A DNA stretch of 64,000 nucleotides from Streptomyces resistomycificus (GCF_001514265.1 NZ_KQ948996.1:248001-312000); one strand, 5' to 3'; shown: positions 34,982-44,357, numbered from the stretch's first letter. Numbers and translations: made by a program. The notes: generated from the sequence alone by a model not told the origin.

Positions 34982-35330
34982 CACGTCTCCATCGGTAGAT
35001 CATTTGCGCGAAACGGACCCTCGCACCAGCTGAGTGTCATGGCCGTGTTCTTTGCTTGATCGGGACCTCTGAGGAGGAACCTTGACCTGCCTGCGCAGCT
35101 TCTGATGGCTGCCCTTGATGATCACGATGCAGAGGGACAGCGGCTGGAGGCCGGTGATCCCGTCGGTCTTCTCTCGACGCCCGGACGGGCCAGGACCTAG
35201 CTGGTGGCTGCCCCAGCGCGGCGGCATTCCGTGCACGGATTGCCGGGCTGCTTCACATTCCCCGCAGAGGTCGGGGCGTTAGAGGTCTGAGTTCGGCCAG
35301 CCCCGCGCGGGTCGCCGGGTGCCGAACGCC
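34982..35330. other. Gene-free stretch before the secreted-protein cluster
   Basis: About 350 bp. A leftward frame at 35000-35236 lacks a family pattern. This region should hold the promoter of the secreted cluster; no consensus elements were recognised by eye. Confidence 0.35.
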
Positions 35331-35590
35331 TCAAAGGGTGCGCAGCGTGGCCTCAATCGCCTCCACGATGCCGTTGTGGGCTGCTGGCTCCACCCGATGG
35401 ACTCTGCCTACGGGGACCGGGGCCTGCTCCGCGACGCGGTCCAACGCCAGTACGAAGATCTTGTCGGCGGTGAGGAACACGTCGCAGTCCGGCAGGTAGG
35501 AGGCGTGTAGTACACCAAGGGGGTTTCCGTCGGTGACCTTCAAATCCATCCGTACGGTGTCTGCCGCCCATCGGAGCCAGTTGTGCGGCT
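35331..35590 (-). pseudogene. PIN-like protein fragment
   Basis: A frame ending at 35331 reads PHNWLRWAADTVRMDLKVTDGNPLGVLHASYLPDCDVFLTADKIFVLALDRV. The ...P..DVFLTADK.FV.AL... pattern resembles the last catalytic region of PIN-domain RNases, but the rest of the fold, including the first acidic residues, is absent. It may be the end of a lost toxin or effector gene. Confidence 0.4.
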
Positions 35591-35650
35591 TCTCCCACGG
35601 AGCTTGCTGTGGTGCGACATTCTGAGGGTCGGGTCTCGGGGGGAGACTGC

Positions 35651-35854
35651 ATGGCTCAGGGGCCGGTGTCGCGGCAAGAACTTATCCGCCGGCGGCGCAG
35701 AGGAGGGTTCGTCGGGCGGCGGCGTGAGCTGGCGGTGTTCCGGGAGAACCTCGTCCGCACCCCGGAAAGTGACGCATGTCAGTTCCTCTTCCGCGTTGAG
35801 GTGTTGAGACTTCCTTCAGAAGGGAGCGGGCGCTGGGTGGGGGTCCGTCGATAA
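35651..35854 (+). pseudogene. NTPase (NB-ARC/AAA-type) N-terminal fragment
   Basis: From an ATG at 35651 with GGGAG upstream: MAQGPVSRQELIRRRRRGGFVGRRRELAVFRENL...DACQFLF. This is the standard start of actinomycete ATP-binding proteins in which VGR..EL..F is followed by a Walker A loop. Here the protein stops resembling the family just before the P-loop, at about 35795, so it is truncated. Confidence 0.55.
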
Positions 35855-35978
35855 GGATGTCGGGGCGCTGGCCTGGGCCGGCCGACAGGGGGTGGCAAGG
35901 GTGTGGCAGACGCAGGGCCGCGAGGTTCCTCTGGAGTGGTTGTCCGGGCAACACTCAGGCCCGGCCTGAGGTCTTCAC

Positions 35979-36016
35979 GCCGTATGCCCACACCAGCAGT
36001 GGCGCGGGCATACGGC
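35979..36016 (-). terminator. Hairpin after the EF-hand gene
   Basis: A perfect 11-bp stem (GCCGTATGCCC / GGGCATACGGC) with a 16-base loop lies 24 bp beyond the stop of the leftward EF-hand gene. It has no U-tract. Confidence 0.65.
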
Positions 36017-36039
36017 ATAAACGGATGTATACGGGGCAG

Positions 36040-36591
36040 TCAGCCGGTGATCCTGCCGAACAGGTGGTTGGCGGGAGCGTCCGGGTCGTTGCCGTAGAAG
36101 AACTCCGTGACCGCTTGGTGGAATTCGGCGCGGTCAAGAGCACCGGAGGCGTCCCGATCCAAAGCGGCGAAGACCGTGGCGCAGTCCTCGCCGGGAACGC
36201 CGGCGACCGAGTTGAACATCTGCTGGAACTCCGCCTGGTCGATCTTGCCGTCTCCGTTGAGATCGACGAGGTCGAAGAAGCAGTTGGTCACCGGCTCGAT
36301 CTGTTCCGGGTACAGGGCGGCGTCGGTCAGGACCCGCCTGAACCCTTCGGTCATTTCCCGCAGATCGACCTTCCCGTCCCCGTCCTGATCCATCGGGGCG
36401 ATCACGTTCGTCCAGAACCCGTCCATCCCCTCGGTGAGCAGGCGGGAGGTCGGGGAGTCCGGCGCGGTGCCGCGGGCGGCGATGTAGCGCTCGCTCATCA
36501 TGCGGACGTCCTGCTGGGTGATGAAGCCGTCGCCGTCGACGTCGGCGCCCCTGAACCACTGGCCGTACTTGAGGTCTTGAAGTGCAGTCAC
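36040..36591 (-). CDS. EF-hand calcium-binding protein
   Basis: A 183-aa protein with four EF-hand loops: DVDGDGFITQQD, DQDGDGKVDLRE, DLNGDGKIDQAE and DRDASGALDRAE, about 45-50 residues apart. The first three have all coordinating positions; the fourth has the expected pattern with a shorter loop chemistry. Such proteins, including the calerythrins, buffer or sense Ca2+ in the cytoplasm. No signal peptide. It lies downstream of the molybdoenzyme gene in the same direction, 136 bp away. Confidence 0.88.
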   Translation of the reverse strand: MTALQDLKYGQWFRGADVDGDGFITQQDVRMMSERYIAARGTAPDSPTSRLLTEGMDGFWTNVIAPMDQDGDGKVDLREMTEGFRRVLTDAALYPEQIEPVTNCFFDLVDLNGDGKIDQAEFQQMFNSVAGVPGEDCATVFAALDRDASGALDRAEFHQAVTEFFYGNDPDAPANHLFGRITG

Positions 36592-36727
36592 GATTGCGCA
36601 CAGTATTCATGTCGTCACGCAAGAGCAAACGGCAAGGGGAGAGCCTATCGCCGGCCAGAATCAGCCTGCTACGCGCTTGACCATGGCGGACACGGAAACC
36701 AGCCCGAAGAATCAGGAAGCCTTCGTG

Positions 36728-39040
36728 TCAATGTTCGAGGGTTGGTGGTGTAAAGGCGAGCACATCAGGGAGGGGACCGCCGTACAGCTCGACCTCGACC
36801 AGCGCACTGAGAGCACTTGGTCCTTGGGACAGGCGCGAGCACGGCCGATCCGCCGTGAGGACGTTCGGATTGCCGTGGCGGTCCATTGTTCCGCTCAGGC
36901 CTGGCTGGACCGGATCCCACCACGCTCCCGTGGACAGTTGTACGACGCCTGGCATGACGTCGTCCGACAGGACTGCGCCCGCCAGACAGCTGCCTCGGTC
37001 GTTGTAGAGGCGGACGATCATGCCGCTCTCGATGCCGCGCGACGCGGCGTCCAGCCGATTGATCGTCACGGGCTCACGGCCACGGATCTTTGAATTGAGG
37101 CTGTGGCCGCCATTGTCGTACTGGCTGTGCAGGCGCGAGGCGGGCTGATTTGAGATCAGATGCAGCGGGAATCGGTCCGACAGATCGGCGCGAAGCCATT
37201 CCGCTGGTTCATACCACGTCGGATGCCCGGCGCAGTCGTCGTAGCCGAACGAGTCGATCTCCTCGGAGAAGATCTCGATCCTGCCCGACGGCGTCGGCAG
37301 GGGGAAACGCCGCGGATCTGAGCGGAGCGCCTCGAAGCTGCCGGGAAACGGTCCGGTCAATGCCGGTAGCTCAGCGGTGGAGCTTCGCCAGAAGTCGTCG
37401 AAGCCCGGCAAGGCGGCATTGTCGCCGAGTTCGGCCCTCGTCTGCTCGTAAAGGTGTCGAACCCATTCGAGCTCGGAGCGCGACTCTGTGAACTCCTGGT
37501 CGTATCCGAGCCGGGAGGCCAATGCGGCGAAGATGTGGTGGTCGGTGCGCGACTCGCCCTCCGGCTCGCGGACTCTCGGCATCGCGACCAGGTGGGGATC
37601 CGAGAATCCGGCGGCGAAGTCGTCGCGCTCCAAGCTGGTGGCGACGGGGAGGACGATGTCCGCGAACTTTGCCGTGGTGTTCCACCAGGCTTCGTGAACC
37701 ACCACCGTGTCAGGGGTCTGCCAGGCTCGGGTCAACCGATGCAGGTCTTGGTGGTGGTGGAACGGGTTGCCTCCGCACCAGTAGATCAGGCGAAGCTCGG
37801 GCAGCGTGAGGCGCCGGCCGTCGTAGTCGATGGTCTTCCCCGGATGCAGCAGGGTGTCGGCGATCCTAGCGACCGGGATGAAGTCGGGAACGGGGTTGGA
37901 AACCTTGGGAATCGTCGCCACGGAGGGACGACCTCTGGCAACGCCGGTCGCGTCCATCGTCGCGTAGCCTGCGCCCCAGCCACATCCAGGCCGGCCCATC
38001 GAGCCCGTCATGGCGGCCAGCACGACGGACATCCAGATCGGTTGTTCACCGTGGTCTGCCCGTTGTACCGCGTAGTTGACCATGATGAGCGAACGCTGCG
38101 TGGTGAGACGGCGTGCGAGATCGGTGAGCGCGTCGCGACTTATGCCCGTGATCTCCGCTGCCCAGGCAACGTCCTTGGTGACGCCATCGAGCTCGCCGAC
38201 CAGGTAGGAAGCGAAGCGGTCAAACCCGACGCAGCACCGGCGTAGGAAGTCCTCATCGTGCCACCCGTTGACCAGCATCGTGTGGGCGATGCCGAGCATC
38301 GCGGCGGTGTCGGTGTTGGGGACAACGGGCAGCCACTCGGCGTCGAGGAAGCCGGCGACGTCACTGCGGATGGGACTGACATTCACGAACCGCACCCCGG
38401 CCTCACGGCACTGGCGCTGCAGGCCCTGCGTCTGATGCCTGGCCAGCCCACCAGGGTTGATCTGGCTGTTCTTGAGGGCCAGCCCTCCAAACGCCACCAC
38501 GAGCTCGCAGTTCTCTGCGATCTCGTCCCACATCGGCATCCGGGACTGGTAGCTCCACGGATGCCCACCGATCACATGAGGGAGGATGACCTCCAAAGCC
38601 GCTGTGCTGTACGTGTTGCGAGAGTCGGTATATCCCCCGCCCAACGCCAGGAACCGGTGGAGTTGCCCCTGAGCGTTGTGGAACCCGCCCGCACTCGCCC
38701 ATCCATAGGATCCGCCAAATACCGCGCTGTCTCCGTGCTGTGAACGCACTCGACGCAGTTCATCACTGACCAGCGTGATCGCGTCGTCCCAGCTCACCTC
38801 CACGAAGGCGTCCGCGCCTCTGGCCGTGTCGTGGGCGCGCGGCAAGCCGTTCAGCCAGCCCTTGCGCACGGCGGGCCGCAACACGCGAGCGCTATCGTCG
38901 GTGGCTGTCACCATTCCGGGGCCGATAGGCGACGGCGCGGGGTCATCGCCCCTCGGCTCAATCCGCACCAGCCGACCGGAATCGACCACCGCGATAAAAC
39001 TTCCCCAGTGCGTCGCAACCGACATACGCCGCTCCACCAT
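36728..39040 (-). CDS. Molybdopterin-dependent oxidoreductase (biotin sulfoxide / TMAO reductase type)
   Basis: About 770 aa from the ATG at 39040, with a strong GGGGGAG 7 bp upstream. MSVATHWGSFIAVVDSGRLVRIEP is the family opening (T.HWG.F.A.V..GR). GGSYGWASAGGFHNAQGQLHRFLALGGG holds the serine that ligates molybdenum in the BisC/TorA/DMSO-reductase group, and LIYWCGGNPFHHHQDLHRL and SNQPASRLHSQYD bind the pterin cofactor. The enzyme reduces S- or N-oxides. No Tat signal is visible, so it should be cytoplasmic, like BisC. Electron donor unknown. Confidence 0.88.
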   Translation of the reverse strand: MVERRMSVATHWGSFIAVVDSGRLVRIEPRGDDPAPSPIGPGMVTATDDSARVLRPAVRKGWLNGLPRAHDTARGADAFVEVSWDDAITLVSDELRRVRSQHGDSAVFGGSYGWASAGGFHNAQGQLHRFLALGGGYTDSRNTYSTAALEVILPHVIGGHPWSYQSRMPMWDEIAENCELVVAFGGLALKNSQINPGGLARHQTQGLQRQCREAGVRFVNVSPIRSDVAGFLDAEWLPVVPNTDTAAMLGIAHTMLVNGWHDEDFLRRCCVGFDRFASYLVGELDGVTKDVAWAAEITGISRDALTDLARRLTTQRSLIMVNYAVQRADHGEQPIWMSVVLAAMTGSMGRPGCGWGAGYATMDATGVARGRPSVATIPKVSNPVPDFIPVARIADTLLHPGKTIDYDGRRLTLPELRLIYWCGGNPFHHHQDLHRLTRAWQTPDTVVVHEAWWNTTAKFADIVLPVATSLERDDFAAGFSDPHLVAMPRVREPEGESRTDHHIFAALASRLGYDQEFTESRSELEWVRHLYEQTRAELGDNAALPGFDDFWRSSTAELPALTGPFPGSFEALRSDPRRFPLPTPSGRIEIFSEEIDSFGYDDCAGHPTWYEPAEWLRADLSDRFPLHLISNQPASRLHSQYDNGGHSLNSKIRGREPVTINRLDAASRGIESGMIVRLYNDRGSCLAGAVLSDDVMPGVVQLSTGAWWDPVQPGLSGTMDRHGNPNVLTADRPCSRLSQGPSALSALVEVELYGGPLPDVLAFTPPTLEH

Positions 39041-39289
39041 GCACCAACTCCCCCTGAAGTCCCTGCTCTCGCACAGCGGCTGCGACGTCGCAGGGTCACC
39101 ATTCCAGCCGACGGTCCGCCGGACGGAGAATTCCCCTGTGGCCTGCTGCCCAACCTCGTCGGTGTCGCGACGGTCACTGGCCGCACAGAAGCCCCGACCG
39201 CAACTACTCACCAACGAGCCCATCACCGGTGAGGAAAAAGCGCGCAGATCGCGCCGGAAGTCCTGACCACCGGGGTGTTGACGACGGCG

Positions 39290-39640
39290 CATGTGCGTGC
39301 GGGCGCCCGGGTCGTCGGGGTGAATGTTGCACGGTGTGGCGCTGGCTGGATGCGGCGCGGACGGAGGGCCGCGGGGACGCGGTGCCGCTCGAGCGCAGGC
39401 GGCGGGCCCGGCTGGTGTTGTCCGAGCAGGCGCGGGAGGTGCTGGCGCGGGCGGGAACGTGGCGGCGCTGTACCGGCATCTCAAGGAGGCCGGGGGCGAC
39501 GTGCCCTCGCTGGCGTCGTTGCACCGGGTGGTGCGCCGGGACTTGGAGGCCGGCAGGGTCCTGCCGGACCGCGCGGTGGTGCGGCAGGAGCGCGAAGAGC
39601 AGCAAACGCGGGAGGCTCAGGCTGACCTTGTCCGGGCCGG
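39290..39640 (+). pseudogene. Transposase N-terminal fragment (Mu/integrase-type), frameshifted
   Basis: Two frames combine into CTVWRWLDAARTEGRGDAVPLERRRRARLVLSEQAREVLARAG and GNVAALYRHLKEAGGDVPSLASLHRVVRRDLEAGRVLPDRA. This is the helix-turn-helix part of Streptomyces transposases with an integrase catalytic core. The core is missing. Confidence 0.55.
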
Positions 39641-39861
39641 GCCGGGCCGCGTGAGGGTGGTGCGGAGAAGACGTCCGCTCCCCCGCGTCTCGTACCAGAG
39701 GCGACCGGGCGCGTGCCGGTGGGCGGGCGCACAGTCCGGCGCAGCTCGTTGTGCGGCTGTCAGCGTGGGCTTGCTCCGCTTTATCTGAGGGATCGCCGTC
39801 GAGTTCCAGGCTCGGTTGGGCTTTCCTCCCCCTCTCGACGTTAGATCAGCCCCCGCACCCG

Positions 39862-40545
39862 CTACGCCTTCCGCGCGGACGTCCAGCCTTGGCGGCGGAG
39901 GCCTTCGAAGCCGTCCAGGAGGAGGTCCAGGGCGAATTCGAACTCGAACTGGTCGTCGCAGCCGCCACCGACCGTGGAACTCCCGTCGTGTGCGGCCGTC
40001 GCGGCCAGCTCCGCGATGTGCGGGTAGTGCGCCGCCAGCCCGGGGTCCGGCGGGCCGGAGGGGCCTGAGGCGTCGAACAGTTCCTGGCTGAAGCCGAGCA
40101 GGCGGCTGCCCATCGCGTGCATGACGTGATGCGTAAGGTCGGCGGAGAGGCCGCCGTCCCGGAAGCTCCCGGCCATCGAGTCCAGGTACGCCAGCACGGC
40201 CGGGGTGGGGCCGGTCCGCGACTCGATGACCCGGGCCGCCCAGGGGTGGCACAGCAGGACCCGCCGGGCCGAGAGGATCCGCCCGCGGACCACGCGTTGC
40301 CAGTCGGGGCCCGTAGCCGGCGGGTCGATCTCGCCGACCACGGTGTCGACCATGCCGTCGAGCAGCTCCTCCTTGTTGGCCACGTGCTTGTAGAGGGCCA
40401 TCGGTACGACGTCCAGCTCCTGCGCGAGCCTGCGCATGCTGAGCGCGTCGATGCCGGTGGCGTCGGCGAGCGCGACGGCGGCGCGCAGGACGCGGTCCCT
40501 GTTCAGGGGGATCCGATGCGTGTGTGCGGCTTCCTGCCGGGTCAT
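39862..40545 (-). CDS. TetR-family regulator with TetR_C-type ligand domain
   Basis: A 227-aa regulator. The N-terminal helix-turn-helix reads RVLRAAVALADATGIDALSMRRLAQELDVVPMALYKHVANKEELLDGMVD, and the C-terminal DWQRVVRGRILSARRVLLCHPWAARVIESRTGPTPAVLAYLD is that of the tetracycline-repressor subgroup. It is divergent from a DUF4386 membrane gene; two palindromes between them are its probable operators. Confidence 0.88.
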   Translation of the reverse strand: MTRQEAAHTHRIPLNRDRVLRAAVALADATGIDALSMRRLAQELDVVPMALYKHVANKEELLDGMVDTVVGEIDPPATGPDWQRVVRGRILSARRVLLCHPWAARVIESRTGPTPAVLAYLDSMAGSFRDGGLSADLTHHVMHAMGSRLLGFSQELFDASGPSGPPDPGLAAHYPHIAELAATAAHDGSSTVGGGCDDQFEFEFALDLLLDGFEGLRRQGWTSARKA

Positions 40546-40591
40546 TCCGGTTCGGCCCTTTCCCTCCTCGACAGCACCCTCTCCTTGACCA

Positions 40592-40637
40592 GTGTACGCC
40601 GTACACCTATGCTCGCCACGAGGTGTACGGCGTACAC
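40592..40637. promoter_or_regulatory. Twin GTGTAC-C/G-GTACAC operators, centres 31 bp apart
   Basis: GTGTACGCCGTACAC at 40592-40606 and GTGTACGGCGTACAC at 40623-40637 are perfect odd palindromes and complementary in sequence. The spacing (31 bp centre to centre) equals that of the other twin TetR operators at 7861-7914. They lie between the TetR and DUF4386 starts. Confidence 0.82.
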
Positions 40638-40664
40638 CACCGTCGATTGAGGGGTACCGAGAAG

Positions 40665-41375
40665 ATGAGTCCGGACCGGAGAACCGCGGTGGCCGCCGGG
40701 TCGCTGTTCCTGCTGACCGAAGTCGCCGCGATAGCCGGGGCCGTTCTGTACCGCCCCCTGCTGGGAGCGGCGGACGGTCGGCTCGCGCAGGGCGTCGACA
40801 CGCGGGCGCTGCTCGGGGTGCTCTGCGAGGTGGTGCTGGTGGTGGCGGTGGCCGGTACCGGGGCGGCGCTGTTCCCCGTCCTGCGGCGCCACGGCGAGGG
40901 GCTCGCGTTCGGGTACGCCTTCGGGCGGCTGCTGGAGGCGGCCGTCATCGCCCTCGGGATCGTCGCCGTCCTGGCGCTCGTCACCCTGCGGCGGGACGCG
41001 GGGGCGGGGGCAGGCGCAGGCGCCGACGTCGCGCTGGTGGCCGTGCACGACTGGACGTTCCTGCTCGGGCCCAACATCGCCCTCGGCCTGAACACCGTCC
41101 TGCTTGCCTACCTGGCGTACCGCGCACGGCTCGTGCCGCGCTTCATCGCCGTGCTCGGACTGGTTGGCGGGCCGCTGATCTGCGCCTCGGCCGTAGCCGT
41201 GATGTTCGGGGCCTACGCGCAGCTCTCCGTGGCGGGGTCGGCCGCCGCGCTCCCGGTGTTCGCCTGGGAGCTGGGGCTGGCCGGGTGGCTGATCGTCAGG
41301 GGGTTCGGGCCCGGCTCAGGCGCCGCGTCCCGGGCAGACAGAGAGGTGGCTGATCCGGCAGGTGTCCGTCGGTGA
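40665..41375 (+). CDS. DUF4386-type membrane protein
   Basis: A 236-aa protein with six helices beginning MSPDRRTAVAAGSLFLLTEVAAIAGAVLYRPLLG. It has DUF4386 features: the first helix motif, LLEAAVIALGIVAVLALV, the WTFLLGPNIALGLNTVLLAYL segment and VPRFIAVLGLVGGPLICASAVAVMFG. The function is unknown, though the family is often TetR-controlled, as the adjacent twin operators indicate here. The ATG at 40665 follows GAGAAG. Confidence 0.85.
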   Translation: MSPDRRTAVAAGSLFLLTEVAAIAGAVLYRPLLGAADGRLAQGVDTRALLGVLCEVVLVVAVAGTGAALFPVLRRHGEGLAFGYAFGRLLEAAVIALGIVAVLALVTLRRDAGAGAGAGADVALVAVHDWTFLLGPNIALGLNTVLLAYLAYRARLVPRFIAVLGLVGGPLICASAVAVMFGAYAQLSVAGSAAALPVFAWELGLAGWLIVRGFGPGSGAASRADREVADPAGVRR

Positions 41376-41397
41376 GGTCGGCCCGAGCTTCACGGCG

Positions 41398-41800
41398 GAG
41401 CCGTCCGGGGCGACCCACCTTCGACGCCCTCAGCGTTCGCTGGACTCGATGCCCTTGCGGGCGCTACGCACTCCTATTCGCTTGCCACGTAGCCATCGTC
41501 GTAGGCCGGGTCGGTCGTACGCCTTGTCGGCGTGTAGGCGCTGGGGGTCGTGTCTCGTTCGGTGGCCCGTCACCATGGGCTTCAGTCCTTCGCTGCCGTG
41601 GGTGTTGCCAGCCGAGATGCCGACGAGGAGGGGCAGCCCGTTCGCGTCCGACAAGACGTGCATCTTCGAACCCGGCTGCCCCCGGTCCACGGGGCTCGGG
41701 CCTGTGTGTTCGCCCCCTTTTTTTAGCCCTGACGTGGGCGGTGTCGAGGATGACGCGGGTGAGGTCGATGAGGCTTACACGGCCGTCTCGGCCGGTCCCA
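41398..41800 (-). pseudogene. IS5-family transposase, central fragment
   Basis: The frame VILDTAHVRAKK... followed by PVDRGQPGSKMHVLSDANGLPLLVGISAGNTH and LHADKAYDRPGLRRWLRGKRIGVRSARKGIESSER covers the DDE core. The two frames meet at a run of seven A and five G on the minus strand (41713-41724). A stop follows ESSER, and both ends of the element are gone. It is a remnant. Confidence 0.7.
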
Positions 41801-41808
41801 CGGCTGGG

Positions 41809-42600
41809 TCAGCCCGGCTTGACCGCCAGCGTCGCAAAATAGTTCGACATGTATTGAGCGGATGCGTTGGATTGGTGCGGCGCTTCCGCGAAGCCGGTGA
41901 GGACGAACCCCGCGGCGAGTTGCCCGCCGATCTGGTCGGTGAGGGTGTGGCTGTATTCAAGAGGGGCATCCGCGCCGAACTTCGTGGCGCGTTCCTCGGC
42001 GGAGTACTGCGTGACATCGCTGTAGGGCAGCTTGTGCACGACGATCAGCTCGCCGCGCTCGTCGAGCGCCTCGTGGTCGAACAAGTACGCATCAGGGTTG
42101 AGGAAGCCCGCGAGCAGCGTTCCGCCCGGTCGCAGGACGCGGAAGCACTCACGCCACACCGGTGCCAAGTCTGGCACGAATAGATTGGAGACCGGATGGA
42201 ATACGACGTCGAATGTTGCGTCGCCGAAGGCGCTGAGGTCGCGCATGTCGCCCAGGACGGTGCGCAGCTCGAGTCCGTCGCGCGCCGCCACCATCTGGTC
42301 CTGGCCGAGCTGGCGGGGTGAGTTGTCGAATACGGTGACCCGCGCCCCTGCGGCGGCGAGGATCGGACCCTGCTGGCCACCGCCGGAGGCCAGGCACAAC
42401 ACGTCCTTGCCGGTCAGGTCCGTCGGCAGCCAGGAGCGGTCGACTGGCTCACGCCCGATGAGAACAATCGACCAGTCGCCCATGCGGGCGCGTCCGACAT
42501 CCTCAGCACTCACCGGCCTCGACCACTCGTTGCCCTCTTGGACACACTTGTCCCAGGCTGCCCGATTGTGGGCAACTGGGTCGACAACAATGTCCTGCAC
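41809..42600 (-). CDS. Class I SAM-dependent methyltransferase
   Basis: A 263-aa enzyme from a GTG at 42600 (GGGAG upstream). Motif I is DVLCLASGGGQQGPILAAAGARVTVFDNSPRQL, followed by LELRTVLGDMRDLSAFGDATFDVVFHPVSNLFVP and FRVLRPGGTLLAGF (motifs II-III). AAWDKCVQEGNEWSRPVSAEDV is typical of the N-terminus. Substrate unknown. The 3' end abuts the IS5 remnant. Confidence 0.85.
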   Translation of the reverse strand: MQDIVVDPVAHNRAAWDKCVQEGNEWSRPVSAEDVGRARMGDWSIVLIGREPVDRSWLPTDLTGKDVLCLASGGGQQGPILAAAGARVTVFDNSPRQLGQDQMVAARDGLELRTVLGDMRDLSAFGDATFDVVFHPVSNLFVPDLAPVWRECFRVLRPGGTLLAGFLNPDAYLFDHEALDERGELIVVHKLPYSDVTQYSAEERATKFGADAPLEYSHTLTDQIGGQLAAGFVLTGFAEAPHQSNASAQYMSNYFATLAVKPG

Positions 42601-42693
42601 GTTGAACTCCCTGCTACAGACAAGCGGACACCTGCGGTACTGACAGTTCGGTGCCGCTAGCCAACACGATTGCAGGGCGCGGGCTCAACGAAA

Positions 42694-43080
42694 TTAGCGG
42701 GCATCGAGGTGTCCACGGGCTCGACGGGTGGTCGCGCAGCGGGTGCGTAAGCGCTGGTTGCCGGGGTTGCGGAAGCCGTAGGCGTCGCGGGCGATGGTCG
42801 CGATGACCCGGTTGGTGCCTTCGGAGCCGGCGTTGGCGATCCCAGTGTGCAGGAACGCAAGGATCTCTGGCCGCCATGTCTCGACGGTTGTTGCTAGGCG
42901 CTGCAGTTCGGGAAGGTCGGCGTCGGCGCATGGGCGGTAGAACCGGTACACCAGATCGCGGACCTGTTCCCGGTCCGGGCAGGTCCGGGCGGTGGCAAGC
43001 AGGTCCAGGAGGTCTTCCTTGGCGTTCCACGCAACGGTGATCGGCGCGCCGATCACCCTGGGCAGATTGGACAGCTCGGC
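42694..43080 (-). pseudogene. ISL3-family transposase, C-terminal fragment
   Basis: The peptide YRFYRPCADADLPELQRLATTVETWRPEILAFLHTGIANAGSEGTNRVIATIARDAYGFRNPGNQRLRTRCATTRRARGHL is the standard end of ISL3 transposases (...ANAGSEGTNR.IK...R.A.GFRNP.N...R.R....). Everything before the first third is missing. Confidence 0.75.
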
Positions 43081-43395
43081 TCTCGACGGCTTCATAGCCG
43101 GCACCGGCCTGAGCCTCGACACCCCAACATCACCCTGACGAGCCGAAGTCGTTACTCGCGGCGGCAGCCACCATGCCCAAGCGATCACTCACCGTGCCCG
43201 GCGCGCCAAGCGGCTCGCGAATACGCGACACCTCAACATGCGAGCCCACCAGTCCCAAGGCCGAATACTGCGACTCTCGAATACCGACACTTCACCAGTG
43301 CCTCTACCCGGGCGACGACCCGGCGGAGCTCATCCCCGCATCCCGCGCGCCGTCCACACGCATGGCGTCTTCTTGGTGCGTTTATTCGAACCGCT

Positions 43396-44283
43396 TCACA
43401 GCTGAGCCAGGCGGTCCGCTCTGCCCGGCTGGGTTGCCGCCCAGGCTGCGGCGGCCAAGGGGCGGTGTACGTCGGCCCGTCGGATGCAGACGCCGATGGT
43501 GAGCCGATCTGGTACGGATGGGGCGGTCACCTGGCGAAGTCTGGCGCGGAGTCCGCTGTGTTGCAGGACAAGATCGGGGACGATGCCCGTGCCGTAGCCC
43601 AGAGCGACAAGGGTGAGCAGCGCTTCATGGCCGTCGGTCTCGGCAGCGATGTGGGGATGGATACCCAGGTCTCGGAACCACTGGTCTGCGGCAGCGCGCA
43701 CGAGTCCCTGCCGTGGCAGGACGAAGGGCTCCGCCGCGGTGGTGAACTCCTCGTCGGCCAACGCGGAACCGGCCTGGACGAGGACGAGCGGGGTCTGTGT
43801 GATCTGCCGGGCGAGCACGGTGGCGGGTATCCGGGCTGGGAGGGCTGCGACGGCAAGGTCGGTCTCGCCCTGGTCGAGCAGGGCAAGGGCGGCTGCGGCG
43901 TCGCCGGTACGTAAGGAGATACTCACGCGCGGGTGCGCGTCGCGCAGGGGGGTAAGCAGGTCGGGCAGGATGGTGTGGCATGCGGTGACGGAGGCGAACA
44001 CCCGCAGATGTCCGCTGAGGTCGTCGTCTGCTGCACCGTCGCTGTGGTAGCGGGTCCATAGGTCCAGGGCTTCGGCCGCGTATTGGCGGAAGGCGCGGCC
44101 GTGCGTGGTCAGGCATACCCCGTGAGGGCCGCGGTCGAGGAGGCGATGTCCGGTGGCGGCCTCAAGTCGCTGCACGGTCCGGGACAGCGTGGCAGGGCTG
44201 ACGTGGCAGTCAGCCGCGGTGCGGGTGAAGCTGAGCGTCTCCGCGAGGTGGAGGAAGAGCCGGTACTGGTCGTGGTCCTGCAC
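43396..44283 (-). CDS. IlvY-like LysR-family activator
   Basis: A 295-aa regulator. The helix-turn-helix part DQYRLFLHLAETLSFTRTAADCHVSPATLSRTVQRLEAATGH is of the IlvY type, and DLSGHLRVFASVTACHTILPDLLTPLRDAHPRVSISLRTGDAAAAL with GHEALLTLVALGYGTGIVPDLVLQHS and RPLAAAAW matches the IlvY effector domain in order. In enterobacteria IlvY activates ilvC in response to acetohydroxy acids. Here no ilvC gene is adjacent: the divergent gene is a methyltransferase. Confidence 0.82.
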   Translation of the reverse strand: MQDHDQYRLFLHLAETLSFTRTAADCHVSPATLSRTVQRLEAATGHRLLDRGPHGVCLTTHGRAFRQYAAEALDLWTRYHSDGAADDDLSGHLRVFASVTACHTILPDLLTPLRDAHPRVSISLRTGDAAAALALLDQGETDLAVAALPARIPATVLARQITQTPLVLVQAGSALADEEFTTAAEPFVLPRQGLVRAAADQWFRDLGIHPHIAAETDGHEALLTLVALGYGTGIVPDLVLQHSGLRARLRQVTAPSVPDRLTIGVCIRRADVHRPLAAAAWAATQPGRADRLAQL

Positions 44284-44357
44284 CTTTCACCTTTCGCAAT
44301 GCCGCGGTGCGTAAGTTGCCGTTGCCGTAAGTCCTGTGGGCAGCCTACAAACGGGGC
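44284..44357. promoter_or_regulatory. Divergent promoter space with an imperfect dyad
   Basis: TTCGCA (44293-44298) is matched by TGCGTAA (44308-44314) as an imperfect dyad with a 9-bp spacer, followed by repeated TTGCCG. IlvY sites in enterobacteria contain TTGC...GCAA elements. This is a weak candidate for the LysR binding site controlling the methyltransferase. Confidence 0.4.
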
